This document shows, one piece after another, positions 35,131 to 44,361 of a DNA stretch of 64,000 bases; within the stretch, counting starts at the first letter, position 1; each line of letters opens with the position of its first letter. A program made the position numbers and the translations under genes. The notes beneath the pieces were generated by a model. It had not been told where the DNA came from. It was given only the letters and a program-made list of their open reading frames with translations, and ran no database searches. This stretch comes from Sphingobacterium bambusae (GTDB lineage Bacteria; Bacteroidota; Bacteroidia; Sphingobacteriales; Sphingobacteriaceae). Location: contig NZ_CP138332.1 in the NCBI RefSeq assembly GCF_033955345.1, positions 1,612,001 through 1,676,000 of the forward strand. The letters run 5' to 3'.

Positions 35131-36300
35131 TTATTGCGTTTCATTTCTAGCAAGTGTACCTACCAAACTAATGGAAACAACAATAGCCCCTCCATAGTTA
35201 GCTATACCGGCAACATGCTGAGTCATGTCGAGCCGTAGCTGATGTGTTCCTTGTGTCAACATATTTGCCATGAAAGCTGTACGAGGTGGCACCGTGTCAC
35301 TTTGGCAATAATTTCTTGTGGGATAGTTCCAGAGACCAGGCTGTACACTTCCATTAGCAACAGATGGATTTCGTTCTTGATACCTTTGTTCCGGCACACA
35401 GACCATCCTCGTGCTATACGAATCTATTTGCTGACCGTCAAGTGTTAAAACGTTCGTCGTGTAAAACCCTTCTGGCCCTGTATAGAGCACTCTAAATTTC
35501 ACATCTGCAATATCGTCAGGAACAGTAAACGATTGGGTCAGGGATTTAGTCTGTGTCAATGTACCGCCCATGTTAAGGAACCCAACGATCGGCAAAGTAT
35601 AATTATCTTTCGGCCATGAGTTTAAATCAGTATTACCTGAACTCACCAAAGTTAGATCGGTCTTATAGGTGTAGGAATTGTTTCCGGGCTGACCTTGGCT
35701 AGATGCTATCCATATTGTAGAGTCCTGATCTTTTAATGCCGAAGCGAAAGCACTAATATCAAATTCATAAGGTACTACCGGAGAGCTAGTCGTAATATTG
35801 ACAAGCCCACTTTGGTTCCATTGTGTCGATAAGTACGGAAGAACATAACGAGCCATCTCTACTCTTCCCGCGCGATATGCAGCCGTAAGCGTTGGATCGT
35901 TCTCGGCAGACGGGGTAGCAGTTCCTTTCGCTGTTTTAAAATAATAAAGATATCCGAAAGGCTCTGTCTGAGCCGTGCCTGCATACACGTTTAGGTGCAA
36001 CGCAAGTGTAGCACCTAATCCTTGTTGCTGCACTTCCGTTAACCTTGTCGCATAAACAAGCTGATCGTAATTACCTACTTCCAAGGCTACGGTGCTTGGA
36101 TTAATATTTGACTCGCCGTTTGACGGGTAGAAAAGGACGCCTTCTTGAAGTTTGATTTCGCCAATATTCGACACAGAAGCTTGAGCCTTCGTTGACAAAG
36201 CTAAAATCGATTCATCTTTTTCTGTTTGTTTTTGACAAGAGACCAATGAAAACAAACCGATGGTCACCGTGAGCAGTAGTTGAAAATTTGATAATCTCAT
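35131..36300 (-). CDS. PNGase-F-like fold lipoprotein
   Basis: The 389-aa protein has an SPII signal with lipobox (FSLVSC). The second half resembles the C-terminal domain of peptide-N-glycosidase F: SFTVPDDIADVKFRVLYTG, then GLWNYPTRNYCQSDTVPPR, matching the GNW...RAGWCPG...VPTR block, and a final beta strand VVSISLVG. The first domain is beta-rich, but the catalytic CDEWDR segment of known PNGase F is not visible. It may bind rather than cleave N-glycans. Alone on its strand; the family call is moderate. Confidence 0.6.
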   Translation of the reverse strand: MRLSNFQLLLTVTIGLFSLVSCQKQTEKDESILALSTKAQASVSNIGEIKLQEGVLFYPSNGESNINPSTVALEVGNYDQLVYATRLTEVQQQGLGATLALHLNVYAGTAQTEPFGYLYYFKTAKGTATPSAENDPTLTAAYRAGRVEMARYVLPYLSTQWNQSGLVNITTSSPVVPYEFDISAFASALKDQDSTIWIASSQGQPGNNSYTYKTDLTLVSSGNTDLNSWPKDNYTLPIVGFLNMGGTLTQTKSLTQSFTVPDDIADVKFRVLYTGPEGFYTTNVLTLDGQQIDSYSTRMVCVPEQRYQERNPSVANGSVQPGLWNYPTRNYCQSDTVPPRTAFMANMLTQGTHQLRLDMTQHVAGIANYGGAIVVSISLVGTLARNETQ

Positions 36301-36731
36301 ATGTATTAAGTTTAAAAGAGTAAGCCATTCTTTTCAGAAATTATCGCTGCTGCTACCTTAAATTGATCTATATAACATTTGAAAGAGATTACTCTAACCA
36401 AAAGTTACACCTGTCGCAATAAAGCGAAAAATTAACCGAATATTAATACATAACGAAACTCACTATTAAATTATTACATGAATTAATGATATTTAAAAAA
36501 ATAACATTCAATTCTTAATCAAAACACCATACAAACAATCGTAAGAAACAATTTAATCAACAAAAAACCACTAAAGTAAACCTGCAAACGTTAAACCAAA
36601 TTATAAAATTTCCCCAGCAACCGTTACCCTTTATACAATGACATTTAAAAGGTTGTCAACGTAAAAGGAGTTTTAAAATTTCTGAAGATTCAATTTGAGG
36701 GAGAGTAGACGGGTCACAGGCACATAAAAAA
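36301..36731. other. AT-rich intergenic region
   Basis: About 430 bases between the PNGase-F-like gene and the terminator of the DUF1080 gene. It is very AT-rich, with A and T runs at 36460-36620, and has no recognisable gene or perfect -7 box. It must contain the promoter of the PNGase-F-like gene. Confidence 0.4.
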
Positions 36732-36753
36732 AGGTCGAAATTTCTCTCGACCT
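36732..36753 (-). terminator. Terminator of TonB receptor-DUF1080 operon
   Basis: On the minus strand AGGTCGA (36753-36747) pairs with TCGACCT (36738-36732), followed by a T7 run. It lies 31 bases after the DUF1080 stop. Confidence 0.85.
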
Positions 36754-36783
36754 CAAACTAATTTCTTACTTCGTTTAACTATT

Positions 36784-37599
36784 TTAAAGAACCTTCACTT
36801 TAATGTTCTTCAACCAAACATCATCGCCATGGTCTTGAAATCCGATGACGCCAGACTTGGTCTTGCCACCAACATTGTTCAACAATTCAAACGCCAATGG
36901 CCACTTCGCTTCGCTAAACTTACTGGCCTGTAACAAGGTTGTCCAATCGCTTGTCCATAGGCTATACTCGACTACCTTTACATCATTTTGATAATGGGTA
37001 ACTTTGCCTTTATTGACCACAATCTTAGCCTTATTCCATTGTCCTGCTGGATTACCATTTTGCGGTTTTGCGGGAATCATGTCATACAGAGAACCTGATT
37101 TTCTGTTTCCATCAACCCCCATTTTAGCATCGGGATGGTTATCATTATCCAACAATTGGTATTCTGGGCTAGAAATATAAATCGGTTGATCCTTAACTTC
37201 TTTCGCTAAAACGAATACACCGGAATTTCCGGAATTTGAAATTTTCCATTCAAACTCCAGCTCGAAATTCTTAAAATCATGTGCGAAAATCAAATCGCCA
37301 CCATCAGGATTCGTCACTCCAGCCGGGTTCTTGGAGAATTTCAACATACCATCTTCAATAGACCATTTCGCGGGAACCTTCTCCTTATTATATCCTCGCC
37401 AGCCATTCAGGGATGTTCCATCAAAGATAATATACGCGCCATTCGCGTCCTTTTTAAAACTTTTCAGATCCACCTTCGGTAGGTTTAGAATCTCATACTG
37501 AGGGACGTTCGACGCAGCTTTTTTTGCCTGCTGTGCATTGCAAGACATACTTGTTACAAGCATGGCCGCTCCTATCACATACATAAAATTTCTCTTCAT
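36784..37599 (-). CDS. DUF1080 (3-keto-disaccharide hydrolase-like) secreted protein
   Basis: With the start at 37599 (MKRNFMYVIG; a Met four codons upstream is possible) the 271-aa protein has a signal peptide ending near MSCNAQQ, possibly lipid-anchored through that Cys. The DUF1080 lectin-like beta-sandwich shows IFDGTSLNGWRGYNKE, KWSIEDGMLKF, NFELEFEWKISNSGNSGVF and EYQLLDNDNHPDAK. Some members hydrolyse 3-keto-glycosides; others are binding domains. It lies 49 bases after the TonB receptor gene. Confidence 0.9.
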   Translation of the reverse strand: MKRNFMYVIGAAMLVTSMSCNAQQAKKAASNVPQYEILNLPKVDLKSFKKDANGAYIIFDGTSLNGWRGYNKEKVPAKWSIEDGMLKFSKNPAGVTNPDGGDLIFAHDFKNFELEFEWKISNSGNSGVFVLAKEVKDQPIYISSPEYQLLDNDNHPDAKMGVDGNRKSGSLYDMIPAKPQNGNPAGQWNKAKIVVNKGKVTHYQNDVKVVEYSLWTSDWTTLLQASKFSEAKWPLAFELLNNVGGKTKSGVIGFQDHGDDVWLKNIKVKVL

Positions 37600-37647
37600 A
37601 TTAAAATGCATAAGTTTAGTTGCTGATTAAAGGTAATAAAAATCTCC

Positions 37648-40101
37648 TTAAAAACCTCCGCCCATATCATCACCCGACTCTCCATTTTCCTTTTGCTCAC
37701 GTTTCTTCGTCAGATCTTGCAAGCCAAAACGATAGGAAAACGAAAGGGTAACCATCCGCTTCATCCAACGGTGTTCAAAATCGGTAACAATCTGTGGTGT
37801 GACGGTCTGCGCACCGAATCGACGGGTATTAAATAGATCGCGAACATTGAGCGAAAGATTGGCACGTTTATTCATAAACTCCTTCTTTACGGCGACATCG
37901 ACGCCCGTCATGTACTTTGTTTTTCCTTGTGCCATCACCCGTGGAGCGAAATAGTCACCACGAAGCTGAAAAGCCCAATTTTTAGGCAATTTCACGTTCG
38001 AGTTCAAGTTGGCATTCCAGTTAACGCCCTCTTGTTCTTGTATATCGAAATCCGCATTGCCTTCAAACTTATTATAGAACAGGTTTCCGTTCCATGTTGC
38101 ATCCCACCAGTTGGTGATATTAACCTTGGTGATCAACTCGATACCAGCGACATTGGAACTTGTTAAATTCTCCCAACGGCTAAAGGTCACGCTGTTTTCA
38201 TCCACCAAATAAATGTAGGGCTGCATCACGTCATTCATACGTCGATAGTAGGCTGTAGAAATGAAATTCCACTTGCTGTATGTCTTGGCAAAGCTAGCCT
38301 CGAAAGAATGAATATCCTCTGGCAATAGATTTGGATTACCTTGGCGTCTGTTCATCTCATCGGATACATCTGGAAATGGATTCACCTGCCATCCACGTGG
38401 ACGTTGCACGCGACGTGAGTAGCTGAGCTGCACCTTATCTCCTTTATCGTTGACATCATAAGTTAAAAACACCGTTGGATACAGACGGAAATAGTTCTGC
38501 CCTCCATCGACAACCTGCTCTGCCGCAGAAAGGTCGGGATCCTTCGCGAAATAGCGCGTAGTCAGATCCACCTGCTCTGCACGAAGGCCTACCTGATAGC
38601 CAATCTTTTTGGACAATTTATTTTGATAATTCACATACAAAGCGTGCACGGCATTGGTCATATCAAAATCGTTACTGATCGAGTAATCAGGAAAATATTG
38701 ATTATTAAGCGTGTTCAGGGTATCTGAAAACTGCGTATCGAATGACTTACGGATTAGGCTTCGGTAACCTGCTTCGAACTTACTATCCTCATTGAAAGGT
38801 AGCACATAATCCAGCTGAATGTTCATCATCTTACCATCCTCGCTGGTTTCATTAATCCTTCCATCGGTAGGTGAACCCGAGCTGTAGGTCTGCGTGAAGC
38901 TGTTTACACCATCTTCAGTATCCCTACCATAGTTAAAATTAGCAACAAGTTCTGCACCCTCTCGATCAAATTTACGGATAACGTCTAAATTGAATTCGTA
39001 GCCTAGATCACTTTCGGTTTGTCGCGACAGACGCGTGCTCGTGCCTGATAGCGAGGGATGGTTAAGGTAGCGATAGATCAAATCGGCATCGCGATCGTTA
39101 TCGCGGACGCTTAGGTTGGTAGACAAGCCGATGGTCGTTTTATCATTCAAAAAGTAATCCGCACCCAACTTCACCGTATTGTTGATCCCACGTCGAGATG
39201 TTTCCTCAGTATTATCTATCCGACTGTCGTTGTTAAGATACAAATTGTTTCTTGCGCCAGACCCAACCATATTCCGTCTATTAAAGTTGTAGTTACCATA
39301 ATAGTTGAACTTCTTATCTCGGAAATTAAGCGTCACGCCAGCCATGTAGTTATTGTATGATCCCGCAGAAGCCGTGGCCGTACCATTAAGTCCGGTGCTG
39401 ATGTTCTTTTTCAGTACGATGTTAATGATGCCGGATTGACCCTCTGCATCATATTTTGAAGAAGGGTTCGTAATAATTTCTACTTTATCGATGGCATTCG
39501 CCGGCAGCGATTGCAACAATGCATTCACATCACTTCCTGCCAAGGCAGACTCGCGTCCGTCGATAAGAATCTTTACACTGCTGGATCCACGCAGCGAGAC
39601 TGCTCCATCCATATCCACCTGCAAGGTGGGAACATTCTGCAATAGATCTGTTGCCGATCCACCTACACTGACTAAGCTTTGTGAAACATCAAATACTTTC
39701 CGATCGATGCCTAGGCGCATCTCCGGCGCACGTCCCTCAACGACAACCTCCTGAATCACTTTGCCGTCACCGGTCAACAAAATCTTGCCTAAATTGAGCG
39801 GATCGACACTGTTTACCTGAATATTATCGCGAATGATATCTTGTTTACCTACGTAGGTTATACGCAGCGCATAGGTTCCGAAATTAACTTCGCCAAATCG
39901 AAGATTCCCCTGCACATCGCTTTGTGCACCTAGCACATACTGCTTGTCAACCTGACGCAACAGGGATGCACTTGCCCCGATAATGGGCTCATTGGTTTCT
40001 GCATCGATGACGACGGCTTCTATTTTTCCTTTTTGGGCAAGGAGCAGAAAAGGTGAAAAAATAAAGAATAAAAGTACTTTAACGTTTTTAGTTGATATCA
40101 T
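37648..40101 (-). CDS. TonB-dependent receptor with N-terminal regulatory-like domain (OMP beta-barrel family 3)
   Basis: The start at 40101 (MISTKNVKVLLFFIF) is preferred over 40116 and 40122 because it is followed at once by the signal peptide (cleavage near LLLAQ). The 817-aa protein has a carboxypeptidase-regulatory-like domain (EAVVIDAETNEPIIGASA), a plug with VKILIDGRESALAG and IEIITNPSSKYDAEG-like segment, and a large barrel. This class lacks a SusD partner and resembles CirA-like or peptide/glycan receptors. It shares a transcript with the DUF1080 gene. Confidence 0.92.
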   Translation of the reverse strand: MISTKNVKVLLFFIFSPFLLLAQKGKIEAVVIDAETNEPIIGASASLLRQVDKQYVLGAQSDVQGNLRFGEVNFGTYALRITYVGKQDIIRDNIQVNSVDPLNLGKILLTGDGKVIQEVVVEGRAPEMRLGIDRKVFDVSQSLVSVGGSATDLLQNVPTLQVDMDGAVSLRGSSSVKILIDGRESALAGSDVNALLQSLPANAIDKVEIITNPSSKYDAEGQSGIINIVLKKNISTGLNGTATASAGSYNNYMAGVTLNFRDKKFNYYGNYNFNRRNMVGSGARNNLYLNNDSRIDNTEETSRRGINNTVKLGADYFLNDKTTIGLSTNLSVRDNDRDADLIYRYLNHPSLSGTSTRLSRQTESDLGYEFNLDVIRKFDREGAELVANFNYGRDTEDGVNSFTQTYSSGSPTDGRINETSEDGKMMNIQLDYVLPFNEDSKFEAGYRSLIRKSFDTQFSDTLNTLNNQYFPDYSISNDFDMTNAVHALYVNYQNKLSKKIGYQVGLRAEQVDLTTRYFAKDPDLSAAEQVVDGGQNYFRLYPTVFLTYDVNDKGDKVQLSYSRRVQRPRGWQVNPFPDVSDEMNRRQGNPNLLPEDIHSFEASFAKTYSKWNFISTAYYRRMNDVMQPYIYLVDENSVTFSRWENLTSSNVAGIELITKVNITNWWDATWNGNLFYNKFEGNADFDIQEQEGVNWNANLNSNVKLPKNWAFQLRGDYFAPRVMAQGKTKYMTGVDVAVKKEFMNKRANLSLNVRDLFNTRRFGAQTVTPQIVTDFEHRWMKRMVTLSFSYRFGLQDLTKKREQKENGESGDDMGGGF

Positions 40102-40124
40102 TGTGAAAACAAACATTTTCACAA
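40101..40124. promoter_or_regulatory. 24-bp dyad directly before TonB receptor start
   Basis: TTGTGAAAA at 40101-40109 is the reverse complement of 40116-40124 with a 6-nt centre. It touches the ATG at 40101 and could be an operator or a hairpin that hides the start codon. Confidence 0.4.
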
Positions 40125-40182
40125 AAAAACAAAATAAAAGCTGCTATAGTTCTATCGTAACTGTATTATTACGCTAGTGGTT

Positions 40183-40464
40183 TTACTCTACGGATACTGT
40201 AAGTCCTTCCGATTTTAAAATTTTTCGGTAAACCTCCATCTCCGTATATGACCCTTCCAGCACCGCACACTTACCTTCATTGTGTACTTTCCAAGCGATC
40301 TGTTCGGCTTGTGGTTCGGTATATTGTAAATGTTTAATCAGACAGGCTATTACGTGGTCAAAGGTATTAATCTCATCGTTCCAAAGGATCAGGCGGTTGG
40401 AGGTCTTAACAGCTGCCAAGATTTCATCAAGCGTAAAGGTCTCTTGTTCGGTTTGTACACTCAT
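40183..40464 (-). CDS. clpS: ClpS-like adaptor
   Basis: The start at 40464 (MSVQTEQETF) gives 93 aa; the longer frame from 40509 runs over the promoter. The protein shows the ClpS fold segments LILWNDEINTFDHVIACLI and AWKVHNEGKCAVLEGS. ClpS delivers N-degron substrates to the ClpA/ClpC unfoldase. The family-conserved N-terminal DD/ND (here NDEINTFD) and HxxG (HNEG) are present. It is divergent from the KAS III gene 66 bases away. Confidence 0.9.
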   Translation of the reverse strand: MSVQTEQETFTLDEILAAVKTSNRLILWNDEINTFDHVIACLIKHLQYTEPQAEQIAWKVHNEGKCAVLEGSYTEMEVYRKILKSEGLTVSVE

Positions 40465-40468
40465 AATA

Positions 40469-40476
40469 CAAAAGTA
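40469..40476 (-). promoter_or_regulatory. -7 box of clpS
   Basis: On the minus strand this is TACTTTTG, a full TAnnTTTG match ending four bases before the ATG at 40464, so the transcript would be leaderless or nearly so. It rules out the longer clpS start. Confidence 0.5.
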
Positions 40477-40530
40477 GTTATTTTTTAAAAAATGACGTAC
40501 TTTTACCAACTAATCAAATGGATATAAACT

Positions 40531-41577
40531 ATGTTTCAGTCGAAAATAGCGGGCATCGGCTATTATGTGCCCAAGAACGTATACAGCAACAACGATCTCA
40601 CCCGATTTATGGAGACAAGTGATGAATGGATACAGGAACGCACAGGTATCAAGGAACGTCGCTATGCTGACAGACTTGAAGAAACGACGACAACAATGGG
40701 CGTTGAAGCGGCGAAGGTAGCTATTGAGCGTGCGGGAACAAGTGCGGAAGAAATTGATTTTATCATTTTTGCGACCCTATCTCCTGATTATTACTTCCCA
40801 GGCTGTGGTGTCTTGTTGCAGCGAGAGATGGGCATGAAAGAAATTGGCGCTTTGGATATCCGCAACCAGTGTTCTGGATTTGTGTATGCACTATCTATAG
40901 CCGATCAGTTCATCAAGACGGGCATGTATAAAAATATATTGGTTGTAGGATCGGAGAAACATTCCTTTGCACTCGACTATTCCACTCGTGGACGCGCAGT
41001 GTCGGTCATTTTTGGAGATGGTGCGGGCGCCGTGGTGCTACAACCCACAACAGAAGAAGGGAAAGGTATACTAAGCACACACCTGCATGCCGATGGTGAG
41101 GAGGCCGAAAAGTTAGCGATGTACTATCCCGGGGCTTCAGGCGGTAAATGGCTGGAAAATAAACCTACTTGGCCGGATCAAGAACTGGGCGGCATGTTGA
41201 TGACTAGCGACATGTTGGAAGATGGCACCGCCTTTCCCTACATGGATGGCCAAGCTGTCTTCAAAAAAGCGGTAGTTAAATTTCCGGAGGTGATCCATGA
41301 AGCCCTGGCTAAAAATAATCTTCAGGCTGGTGATATCGATATGCTTGTCCCGCACCAAGCCAACTTGCGTATATCGCAATATGTTCAAAAAACGTTGGGA
41401 CTGAAAGACGAACAAGTGTTTAACAACATACAAAAATACGGTAACACAACAGCTGCTTCCGTTCCAATCGCGTTGTGCGAAGCTTGGGAACAAGGCAAAA
41501 TAAAGGATGGAGACTTAGTTTGCCTTGCTGCTTTCGGCGCAGGGTTCACCTGGGGATCTGCATTGATTCGTTGGTAA
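40531..41577 (+). CDS. 3-oxoacyl-ACP synthase III (FabH-like)
   Basis: The 348-aa thiolase-fold enzyme condenses an acyl-CoA with malonyl-ACP to begin fatty-acid synthesis. Visible are WIQERTGIKERRY at the N-terminus, the catalytic Cys in NQCSGFVYAL, the catalytic His in VPHQANLRI and Asn in KYGNTTAASVP, and GDGAGAVVLQP. The extended middle (residues 180-240) is typical of KAS III enzymes that take longer or unusual acyl groups, so it may not be the housekeeping FabH. A fatty-acid hydroxylase lies convergent beyond the terminator. Confidence 0.93.
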   Translation: MFQSKIAGIGYYVPKNVYSNNDLTRFMETSDEWIQERTGIKERRYADRLEETTTTMGVEAAKVAIERAGTSAEEIDFIIFATLSPDYYFPGCGVLLQREMGMKEIGALDIRNQCSGFVYALSIADQFIKTGMYKNILVVGSEKHSFALDYSTRGRAVSVIFGDGAGAVVLQPTTEEGKGILSTHLHADGEEAEKLAMYYPGASGGKWLENKPTWPDQELGGMLMTSDMLEDGTAFPYMDGQAVFKKAVVKFPEVIHEALAKNNLQAGDIDMLVPHQANLRISQYVQKTLGLKDEQVFNNIQKYGNTTAASVPIALCEAWEQGKIKDGDLVCLAAFGAGFTWGSALIRW

Positions 41578-41624
41578 CGAAGAGGCGAACAAAAAGTTAT
41601 GCTTGAAGAAGCTAGTTAATCATC

Positions 41625-41661
41625 ATTTTCTTCTGGACGTTCCAGACGTCCAGAAGAAAAT
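41625..41661. terminator. Bidirectional terminator, 16-bp perfect stem
   Basis: Bases 41625-41640 and 41646-41661 are perfect reverse complements around TCCAG, with AAAAT/ATTTT ends on both sides. It separates the convergent KAS III and fatty-acid hydroxylase genes. Confidence 0.92.
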
Positions 41662-41684
41662 TAAACAATCTAGAAAGCGATCAC

Positions 41685-42323
41685 TTAAAGTTTCTTTCCA
41701 TTTTTCTTACCAAAGCCTGAATTGAATATGAGGTCCCACAGGGATGAACTCACCCCGAAGCCGCGCTCGGGATCCGAGTAATGATGCAACATGTGATGAT
41801 CCTTAATTTTCTTGAAAATACCCGATTTGAAATTGGCATGATGCATCGCATAATGGCATTCGTCGTAAATGAGGTATCCAATCAGGAAGCCCGCGAAAAA
41901 AGAGGCCAACGTAAATTCTTCAAAGAAGAAACTAAAAATAAAATAGATAAATGCAGCCATCGGTATACTAGCGGAAAGAGGCATCACCAGCCGTAAACGA
42001 TCTTTGGGATAATCGTGGTGCACACCATGGAAAATAAAGTGGATGCGCTGCCCCCATGCAGATTTTGGATGAAAATGAAACACCCAACGATGCAGTACAT
42101 ACTCTGCCAATGTCCAAAAGGCTAACCCAAAGAAGAAGTACAGCACAACGTCTTCGACTTCCATCTCGCCGATAGCCAATGATCGATAGATTAAATAACA
42201 AATAACAGGAATCCAAAAAATCAATGGAATACTATAGTGGATTTTTGTTAAAGACTCTAAAAAATCATTTTTGAACATCCGAGTTGACTCCGTAGAGTTC
42301 GAAACATATAATTTTTTTGCCAT
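41685..42323 (-). CDS. Fatty-acid hydroxylase / sterol desaturase-family membrane protein
   Basis: The 212-aa protein has about four helices and the diiron histidine motifs HRWVFHFHP, HFIFHGVHHDYP, HYAMHHANF and HHMLHHYSDP, in the order found in fatty-acid 2-hydroxylases. It would hydroxylate lipid acyl chains in the inner membrane. Sphingobacteria make 2-hydroxylated sphingolipids, which makes an FA2H role attractive; that link is inference. Confidence 0.9.
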   Translation of the reverse strand: MAKKLYVSNSTESTRMFKNDFLESLTKIHYSIPLIFWIPVICYLIYRSLAIGEMEVEDVVLYFFFGLAFWTLAEYVLHRWVFHFHPKSAWGQRIHFIFHGVHHDYPKDRLRLVMPLSASIPMAAFIYFIFSFFFEEFTLASFFAGFLIGYLIYDECHYAMHHANFKSGIFKKIKDHHMLHHYSDPERGFGVSSSLWDLIFNSGFGKKNGKKL

Positions 42324-42348
42324 AACAGGGAGGATTTAAATGATAACA

Positions 42349-42356
42349 CAAAATTA
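42349..42356 (-). promoter_or_regulatory. -7 box of fatty-acid hydroxylase gene
   Basis: On the minus strand this reads TAATTTTG, a full TAnnTTTG match, 25 bases before the ATG at 42323. Confidence 0.45.
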
Positions 42357-42455
42357 ACAAGACTTTAACCTTGATCAAAATTTTACTTTTTGAACTTTTT
42401 CATCGTTTTGTCAAATAATGATACCCTACTACTCCACCCTATCGGAACAATCTTT

Positions 42456-44357
42456 TCAAAAACCTGTATTCCAACTGTATAGACCATTTTTCAAGAGAAT
42501 AGATTCCTCATCCAACAGTTCACGTACAACCTTCACTTTCGATTCGTCATTCCCAATAGATAACTCATCAACCAGTTGCTTGATGGTTTTACTTTCCACC
42601 AACAGCAAGGTCTTGATTTCCTGTCGCAAACTGTCTTCGAGGTCTTTTTTATGCAGACGCATCAAGCAGAGGTCGCACACGCCACAATACGTATTATCTT
42701 GTTCACCAAAGTATAGTTGAAGGGCTTTGCTCCGGCAGTCGGTAGTATCCAAGTAGGCATAAATCGCTTTAAGTTGGGTTTCCTTTATCGCTCTTCGCTC
42801 TTGAATGAAGGCCGCATCAATAAACAGGTTTTTATAATCTACCCTAGCCTGTAAAAATTCCAGTTGCGGTGCATCCGTTTTAGATAGGTAGCTTGCCAAC
42901 TGCATTTTTTGTAAACCCTGAAACATCTCTACCACATTGCTGTAGGATGTTTTCAGCTTTTTTGCGAAGTCATATTCATTGACAGGCACATAGTATTCAA
43001 ACACGCCACCGTATGTCCGTAATACAAGCTTTATCAGGGGGTCATATTTTGCGGACTGTACCTGAAATTTATAAAGCTCCTGGTAATCAATTTCGAATTT
43101 AAATCGAGATGGAATAAATACCGCTTCCGATACACTGAGCCAACCATCTCGTTCTAAAAATTTAAGCGCGCTCATGGTTGGTAAAATATCAAGCAGGTAT
43201 CGTTTACAAAAATCTACGATATCGAAATCAAAGAAAGCACCTCTTCCAGCACCGTAAGCAATCTGAAAATAATTACCTAAATGATGGTATACTTGCTGAA
43301 TAAAACTAATGGGCGGATAGCTGGCTTCAAAGTTTTCCCAAAGTTTATCGCGGTCGGCCTGTTGGTACATCAACACCGGAAATGCTTTTTTCCCATCCCG
43401 ACCAGCCCTACCGGCTTCTTGGTAATAAGCTTCCAACGAATCCGGGATATCTAAATGCAGCACAAAACGAACATCGGGCTTATCGATGCCCATTCCAAAA
43501 GCATTCGTAGCAACAATAATGCGTACTTTATTATCCATCCACCCATCCTGTTTAAGCGAACGTGTTTGCGCGTCAAGGCCAGCGTGATAGAAATCTGCTG
43601 AGACACCATGGTTTATCAGATATTGCGCCACCTCTTGTGTTTCGCGTCTATTACGGACATAGATCACACCCGAACCACCCAGCTTATGAATCATGCGCAG
43701 CATGCGCCCCATCTTGTCGTCTTCTGCCAAGGCCATGTATCCTAGATTTTCACGACGAAAACTCATCTGAAAAACTTCTCCACCCACAAAGGTCAGTTTA
43801 TCCTGTATGTCTTGTACAACAGCTGGGGTGGCTGTCGCGGTGAGTGCTAAAAAAGGCACCGTAGGATGGAGCTGCCTTAACGCAGAAAGTTGCAAATAAG
43901 GAGGACGGAAATCATATCCCCATTGCGATATACAATGGGCTTCATCGATGGCAAAAAGACTCACTTTCATGTAACGGATACGCTCCTTCACCAAATCACT
44001 ATAGAGTCGCTCGGGGGACAAATACAGAAACTTAATACGCCCGTAGATACAATTGTCCAAAGCAATATCTACCTCTCGAGGTGACATACCCGAAAAAATA
44101 GCCACCGCGTCTATCCCCTTTTTGCGCAAGTTCTGAACTTGGTCTTTCATCAATGCAATAAGCGGACTGATAACTATACAGATGCCCGCCAATTGGAGTG
44201 CGGGCACTTGAAAACAAATTGATTTACCACCGCCAGTTGGTAGCAATGCCAGCGTATCGCGTCCCTGCAGCACGCAAGCAATTATCTCGCTTTGCAAAGG
44301 TCGGAATGCTTCATATCCCCAGTACTGCTTTAACAGCGCTAAACTTTTGTTTTCCAT
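42456..44357 (-). CDS. RecQ-family ATP-dependent DNA helicase
   Basis: The start at 44357 (MENKSLALLKQYWGYEAFR) is chosen over the frame start at 44390, which would overlap comEC; it leaves a 4-base gap. The 633-aa SF2 helicase has LLPTGGGKSICFQ (Walker A), DEAHCISQWGYDFRP (motif II), TATATP (III) and QEAGRAGRDGK (VI), then a zinc-binding segment with CGVCDLC and a C-terminal winged-helix-like tail. No HRDC domain is obvious. RecQ unwinds 3'-tailed DNA in repair and recombination; here it ends a ComEC operon. Confidence 0.93.
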   Translation of the reverse strand: MENKSLALLKQYWGYEAFRPLQSEIIACVLQGRDTLALLPTGGGKSICFQVPALQLAGICIVISPLIALMKDQVQNLRKKGIDAVAIFSGMSPREVDIALDNCIYGRIKFLYLSPERLYSDLVKERIRYMKVSLFAIDEAHCISQWGYDFRPPYLQLSALRQLHPTVPFLALTATATPAVVQDIQDKLTFVGGEVFQMSFRRENLGYMALAEDDKMGRMLRMIHKLGGSGVIYVRNRRETQEVAQYLINHGVSADFYHAGLDAQTRSLKQDGWMDNKVRIIVATNAFGMGIDKPDVRFVLHLDIPDSLEAYYQEAGRAGRDGKKAFPVLMYQQADRDKLWENFEASYPPISFIQQVYHHLGNYFQIAYGAGRGAFFDFDIVDFCKRYLLDILPTMSALKFLERDGWLSVSEAVFIPSRFKFEIDYQELYKFQVQSAKYDPLIKLVLRTYGGVFEYYVPVNEYDFAKKLKTSYSNVVEMFQGLQKMQLASYLSKTDAPQLEFLQARVDYKNLFIDAAFIQERRAIKETQLKAIYAYLDTTDCRSKALQLYFGEQDNTYCGVCDLCLMRLHKKDLEDSLRQEIKTLLLVESKTIKQLVDELSIGNDESKVKVVRELLDEESILLKNGLYSWNTGF

Positions 44358-44361
44358 GTGT

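Noticed and set aside
40101-40124. CRP-type binding site (TGTGA...TCACA)
   Set aside because: The half-sites are 12 bases apart rather than the 6 of the CRP consensus, and Bacteroidota lack a classical CRP system.
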